Shown one piece after another: positions 43,287 through 47,026 of a stretch of DNA of 47,026 nt. The first letter of the stretch is position 1; every line of letters starts with the position of its first letter. The translations under genes and the position numbers were made by a program. The notes beneath the pieces were generated by a model. That model searched no databases. It was not told the origin of the DNA and saw only the letters and a program-made list of their open reading frames with translations. This DNA comes from Verrucomicrobiota bacterium. Its GTDB lineage: Bacteria > Verrucomicrobiota > Verrucomicrobiia > Limisphaerales > VHCN01. The stretch lies in assembly GCA_016871675.1 (NCBI GenBank), contig VHCN01000022.1, positions 1 to 47,026 of the forward strand, written 5' to 3'.

Positions 43287-44758
43287 GGATGGCTCGCTTT
43301 CGGAAACTGGGAGCGCAACAGCGCCTCGGCTTCGCGCCGCGCGGCCGCCAGTCGCGGCTCGTCCACCACGTTGACCGTCTCGGCGGGCTCGTCCTTCTCC
43401 TCATAGAGCTCGCGCGCGATGGTCTCGCCGGATTTCCAGTCGCGCCATTCGGTGTAACGCACGCGCGCCGTGCGGACGCTCACGCCCATCGCGCGCGGGA
43501 CTTTCTCGGGTTCTCGATCGAAGTAGGCCGGGCGCGGATGCTGCGTGAACGCGGCGGGCTTGACCGGCTTCGACGGGTCGTTGAGCACGGGAACGAGACT
43601 GTGGCCTTCGAGACCCGGCGGCTTGGGCAGGGCACAAAGGTCCACGAGCGTCGGAAACAGGTCCACCAGCTCCGCGAGCGCGCCCGTGCGCCGGCCCGCG
43701 TGCTTGGAACCGGGTGTCGCAATGAAGAACGGCACGCGCGCGTCGAGCTCGAAGTTGGAAGTCTTGCCCCACTGCGTGTGCTCGCCAAGGTGATAGCCGT
43801 GGTCGCCGACGAAGGTGATGATGGTGCGGTCCGCGGCGCCGCTGCGGTCGAGCGCGTCGAGCACCCTGCCAAGTTGCGCGTCGAGGTAGCTGATGTTCGC
43901 GAAGTATCCGTGGCGAATCTCGGCGACCTGCTCCGGGGTGAACGTGACTTGATTCGGCGGGATGCCGCGCAACTCGCGCCCGTCGTGGAAGGCGATGTCG
44001 GGCGCGCCCGAAGGCCGCGCGGGATTGAGCGGCGGCAGCTTCGCGCGATCGTAAAGGTCCCAGTATTTCTTCGGCGCATTGAAGGGCGCGTGCGGTTTCC
44101 AGAACCCGACGGCGAGGAAGAACGGCCGGTCCTTCACCTCGTCCAGCACACGCACCGCCTCGGCGGCGACGCGCCCGTCGTAGTAAGCCTCGTCCGGCAC
44201 GTCGCGGCATTCGTAGAGCGGCACGGACGTGTATTGGCGCGGCGAGGGCGAGGCGACGTTCGGCGGCAGCGGACCCGTCACGCGCGCATCGTCCTCGCCG
44301 TGCGTGGCGTAGTGCAGGAATTCCGGCGCGCTCCACGAGCGGGCGTCGCCCTTCTCCTTCGTGTGCCAGTTGTGGAAAATCTTGCCGACGCAGCGGGTGT
44401 GGTAGCCGTGCTCCTTGAACCACAGCGGCAGCGTGGTCGCGTCGGGATTCAACTCCCGGAAATGCGTTCCGTTGTTCCAAATCCGCAGCGTGTCGGGCCT
44501 CCGCCCGGTGAGCATCGAGGAACGCGACGGGTTGCAGACAGCCTGCTGGCAATACGCACGGTCGAATTGCACGCCGCGCCGCGCGAGCCGCGTGAGGTTC
44601 GGCGTGAGCGCGGGCGACCCGTAACTGGCGAGGTCCGGGCGAAAGTCATCCGCCATGATGAACAACACATTGGGCTTCGTCGTCGCGCCCACGGAGGTGA
44701 AACCGCCAAGCGCGCAGAGGAGCCCGGCGCGAAGGAACAGAGATGTGGCCGGGCGCAT
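43283..44758 (-). CDS. Secreted sulfatase (iduronate-2-sulfatase-like)
   Basis: 491 residues with a signal peptide (MRPATSLFLRAGLLCALGGF). NVLFIMADDFRPDLASYGSP with Asp-Asp, active-site CNPSRSSMLTGRRPDTLRIW, and the long iduronate-sulfatase-type insert (VGKIFHNWHTKEKGDARSWS, GFWKPHAPFNAPKKYWDLYD) point to the iduronate-2-sulfatase branch. GDHGYHLGEHTQWGKTSNFE follows. Members act on sulfated uronate residues or related glycans. It is preceded by an 11-bp gap after the thioredoxin-like gene and ends by ATGA overlap with the deleted sulfatase, so the cluster is probably one operon. Confidence 0.95.
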   Translation of the reverse strand: MRPATSLFLRAGLLCALGGFTSVGATTKPNVLFIMADDFRPDLASYGSPALTPNLTRLARRGVQFDRAYCQQAVCNPSRSSMLTGRRPDTLRIWNNGTHFRELNPDATTLPLWFKEHGYHTRCVGKIFHNWHTKEKGDARSWSAPEFLHYATHGEDDARVTGPLPPNVASPSPRQYTSVPLYECRDVPDEAYYDGRVAAEAVRVLDEVKDRPFFLAVGFWKPHAPFNAPKKYWDLYDRAKLPPLNPARPSGAPDIAFHDGRELRGIPPNQVTFTPEQVAEIRHGYFANISYLDAQLGRVLDALDRSGAADRTIITFVGDHGYHLGEHTQWGKTSNFELDARVPFFIATPGSKHAGRRTGALAELVDLFPTLVDLCALPKPPGLEGHSLVPVLNDPSKPVKPAAFTQHPRPAYFDREPEKVPRAMGVSVRTARVRYTEWRDWKSGETIARELYEEKDEPAETVNVVDEPRLAAARREAEALLRSQFPKASHP

Positions 44759-44769
44759 AAGGCGATGAG

Positions 44770-46065
44770 TTAGCGGCGATCCTTCGGTTCGAGATACGCC
44801 GTCGGATTGTCGCGCGCGCCACGTGGGTAGAGCTTCTCGGCCGCGGTGGGATTCGCAACGAGCTCGAAGGCGATGCCGAGCGGATAAGCCCCGCGCCGAG
44901 GTGTGATGACGCCATTCGCATCCCGGGGAAGGCCGGACGCCATGCCGAGCGCGACCATGTCAAAGCGCGCAAACTTCCCGGCGCGCCGGTCGAATTCCAG
45001 CAGGCCGAACAAGCGTGGCTCGTAGCTCGACGGTTCGTCACGCCCGGATTCCGTCAGCGACGCGGAGCCGTCGAGCTGCATCGAGAGCCTGTCGGCGCTG
45101 ACCTTGGTGATGGCAAGCGCGAACCTCCCTGCGCCGGGTTGTGACCGTGTGAAGGCCGCGCTTTCGGAAAAGCCGCGGCACGGGTCGAGGTGAAAGCGCA
45201 TCAACCGCAGCGCGAACGAAACCGGGACAGCTTGCGTCTCGCCGACTCGCGGATCCACAGGCACGAGCGCCCGCCACTCGGACTCGGGTATCCACATGAA
45301 GTCGTTGTGCGCCTCGGCGAACCGCTCGGCCGCCGATGTGCCCGTGCCCGCGATGAAGTCAGCGTGTCTGGCGTAGCGAAGAGCACCACTTTCCTCCGCG
45401 CCAAAGTGACGGTTGAACACGCGGATGACGAGCGCGCCCGCGGGCAGCACAAGCGCCGCGCGTTTCGCATCCATCGGACCCGTGACGTCCACCGACAAGC
45501 CACCGGGCTTGCGTTCGCTTTCAGGCAGCGCGTCCCACGACTTGAGCGCCGAGCGGAGGAACTGCTCCATTCCCTGGCCCGGACCGTTGACACTCGTGAG
45601 CCGCCGTCCGTCCGCGGTGACGACGCACACCGAACCGGCCGCCGTGGTCGTGACGGACTTTGTCGCGCGGATGAAGTCACCGTCGGCGTCCTTGTATTCG
45701 CCGGACTCCTTGCGGGCATCGAGTGCGACCGCGATGAAGCGGTCGCGGACGAGTTGCACCACTTCCTCCTTCCAGATGGACGGCGCACGGCCGGCCGAAG
45801 CCGCCGCTCAGCAAACACCGATGGGCGCGCCGCCGGCCCCGGCCCAGATGAGAATGGGCTTGCCCACGGCTGCCGCGCGCTGGCGCGCCTCGGTGAGGCT
45901 GAGCGTCCACGGGATCTGCCAGAATCGCTGCTCGCCGGCCTGCGGGCGAATCTGCCGGTGCAAATAGTCAAATCGCCCAGGCGCGAGCCTGTCCGCCTTG
46001 GCCGCGGCAAAACCGTTCGCGCCATTCAGCGCGATGAGGGCAAGAAGCGCGAATGGATGACGCAT
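44770..46065 (-). CDS. Secreted thioredoxin-like protein with in-frame TGA (possible selenocysteine or nonsense mutation)
   Basis: From ATG 46065 there are 85 codons with a signal peptide (MRHPFALLALIALNGANGFA) and a thioredoxin-fold-like start (ARQRAAAVGKPILIWAGAGG). Then a TGC Cys85 codon is followed directly by TGA at 45808-45810. The same frame continues without any other stop for 345 codons to 44770, giving VVQLVRDRFIAVALDARKES, a thioredoxin-like continuation, and a long C-terminal domain. Read through, the protein has 431 residues with a Cys-Sec pair. Alternatives are a nonsense mutation, a sequencing error, or restart at GTG 45762, which lies behind AAGGAGG. No canonical SECIS hairpin was recognised after the TGA. 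The gene is 11 bp upstream of a sulfatase. Confidence 0.65.
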
Positions 46066-46108
46066 GGCAGGAGCACGGGGTTGCATGGGAAGCGTCCGAG
46101 CGTCGGGA

Positions 46109-46768
46109 TCATTTTGCCGCGACCGGCCCGGCGGCGGCTTGCCAGGCCTTCAAGTCCGACAGCAACAGCGACTCTCCGCGCACCACGAAGCGGTAGCCGG
46201 TCTTGTCCACGTCGAGTTCCGGGTGGCTGGCTTCGAGCTTCGCACCGTTGTCGGCCTGCACGCAGACCTTCGAGCCGTGAAACTCGATGAGCACGGTGTG
46301 CCACTTGCCCGGCGCGAACTTGGCGGCTGTCCTGCCGAGCGGCACGGGCTTGGACGCCGGATCGTTCTTGTCCTTGTCCTTCGTGATGGTCAGCGCCTCC
46401 TCGCCGAGGGCGATGCGGAAGAGGTGGCCCTTCGCGTGGTTGAGGCTCACGTTGAATCCCTTCGCGCCGTCCGCCTTGAAGGAGAAGCTCAGAACCGCGT
46501 CGCGGATCGGGCGGGCAAGCGTCAACACGGCAGCGTGTTCGTCGGACGCCTTTTCCTTGCCGATGACCGCCCCGTCGCGCACCTGCCAGTCGCCCTTGTT
46601 CGCAACCCAGCCCTTCGGGAGCGAAGTCCCGCTGAATTTTTCGTCGGCGATGAGCTTGCCGGGCTTGACGAGCAGGGGCTTGAGGTCGGCGCCTTTCTCC
46701 GCGAACGCGCCCACGGTGAGGAGCGCGAGCGCGGTGGCGGACAGAAGGGCCAGAGTGGTGGGCTTCAT
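46109..46768 (-). CDS. Secreted LamG/DUF1080-like domain protein
   Basis: 219 residues with a signal peptide (MKPTTLALLSATALALLTVG). The domain has the DUF1080-like LamG features DEKFSGTSLPKGWVANKGDW, VLTLARPIRDAVLSFSFKAD, GKWHTVLIEFHGSKVCVQAD and YRFVVRGESLLLSDLKAW. There are no obvious hydrolase residues, so carbohydrate binding is as likely as hydrolysis. ATG 46768 is selected for the signal peptide. It sits between a partial sulfatase and the TGA-containing thioredoxin-like gene in the minus-strand cluster. Confidence 0.82.
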   Translation of the reverse strand: MKPTTLALLSATALALLTVGAFAEKGADLKPLLVKPGKLIADEKFSGTSLPKGWVANKGDWQVRDGAVIGKEKASDEHAAVLTLARPIRDAVLSFSFKADGAKGFNVSLNHAKGHLFRIALGEEALTITKDKDKNDPASKPVPLGRTAAKFAPGKWHTVLIEFHGSKVCVQADNGAKLEASHPELDVDKTGYRFVVRGESLLLSDLKAWQAAAGPVAAK

Positions 46769-46853
46769 GATGAGTGAATGTGAAGTGGTTTGGTTGTCGC
46801 GTAGCCAGACGCCGCACGCTCCCTGAAGGTTGCCGGCGCGCAAACAGGTTGCC

Positions 46854-47026
46854 TCATTTCTTGTTCGTTTTCCCGCCCTTCGGCGCAATCGCCTCCGGGT
46901 CGCTGAAGGGCGGCTTGTCGAAGGTGCTGCCGTCGCCCGTCACGCGCGGGTCGTTCGCATCTTTGAGCAGCTTCATCAGCCGCTCGGACAGTTCGCGCTT
47001 CTTCGCCGCAAACGCCGGGTCTGCGG
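46854..47026 (-). CDS. Sulfatase C-terminal end (partial)
   Basis: The frame is open from the right edge to TGA 46854-46856, giving 57 residues. It includes KRELSERLMKLLKDANDPRV and TGDGSTFDKPPFSDPEAIAP, the usual C-terminus of heparan N-sulfatase/sulfamidase-like secreted sulfatases in this group of bacteria. The active site lies outside the window. It is the first visible gene of the minus-strand sulfatase cluster. The subfamily assignment is weak because only the tail is seen. Confidence 0.7.
   Translation of the reverse strand, partial: ADPAFAAKKRELSERLMKLLKDANDPRVTGDGSTFDKPPFSDPEAIAPKGGKTNKK

Noticed and set aside
45808-45880. Canonical bacterial SECIS hairpin after the TGA
   Set aside because: I looked for a stem with a G-containing apical loop 16-37 nt after the TGA and found only short GC-rich stems closer in or without the expected loop; not listed as a feature.

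Overview
The window is GC-rich (by eye, well over 60%), densely coded bacterial chromosome. It carries formylglycine-type sulfatases, DUF1501 Tat-exported proteins, DUF1080 proteins, a giant DUF2723 membrane protein, a CotH-like protein and a PQQ-propeller/LamG protein. Most genes lack a Shine-Dalgarno sequence. This combination points to Verrucomicrobiota (Pedosphaera/Limisphaerales-like), with Planctomycetota less likely; this is inference from gene content. There are no rRNA, tRNA, CRISPR, integrase or transposase genes, and no gene-free stretch exceeds about 300 bp.

Layout. 1-3.6 kb: end of one DUF1501 gene, a complete Tat-type DUF1501 gene, a MoxR ATPase with an N-terminal zinc-ribbon-like extension, and a small lipoprotein. 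4-8.5 kb: a secreted PHP-type metallohydrolase overlapping dihydrofolate reductase, then a D-2-hydroxyacid dehydrogenase and a HpcH/HpaI aldolase. 8.6-13.4 kb (minus strand): a DUF1232-like protein, a uronate-isomerase-like protein, a nucleotide-sugar epimerase, and a fused acyltransferase/aminotransferase flanked by inverted twin-hairpin repeats. 13.6-19.6 kb: purC, a CotH-like protein, a GNAT acetyltransferase, an anchored nuclease-fold protein, a membrane protein and a DUF1080 hydrolase. 19.9-25 kb: a 1709-residue DUF2723 protein. 25-30.7 kb: DAHP synthase behind a possible attenuator, a SurA-like isomerase, an HU protein, a sulfatase, an HdrA-N-like cysteine protein and CrcB.

30.8-38.9 kb (plus strand) is a tightly packed presumed operon: a secreted methyltransferase-like/PQQ-propeller/LamG protein, a conserved exported protein, a tandem ModA-like binding protein with clustered cysteines, a ModB-like permease and a ModC-like ATPase. 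A HesA/MoeB/ThiF-type protein follows. From about 39.8 kb to the right edge, a minus-strand cluster encodes five sulfatase loci (three intact, one internally deleted remnant, one cut by the edge), a DUF1080/LamG-like secreted protein, and a secreted thioredoxin-like gene interrupted by an in-frame TGA directly after a cysteine codon.

How it may fit together: sulfatases, DUF1080 hydrolase, uronate isomerase-like enzyme, KDG-type aldolase and hydroxyacid dehydrogenase suggest breakdown of sulfated, uronate-containing polysaccharides. The ABC operon suggests oxyanion uptake coupled to large secreted proteins. The observations most worth following are the possible selenocysteine codon, the aroF leader, the twin-hairpin and heptamer repeats, the deleted sulfatase and the ABC/propeller operon.
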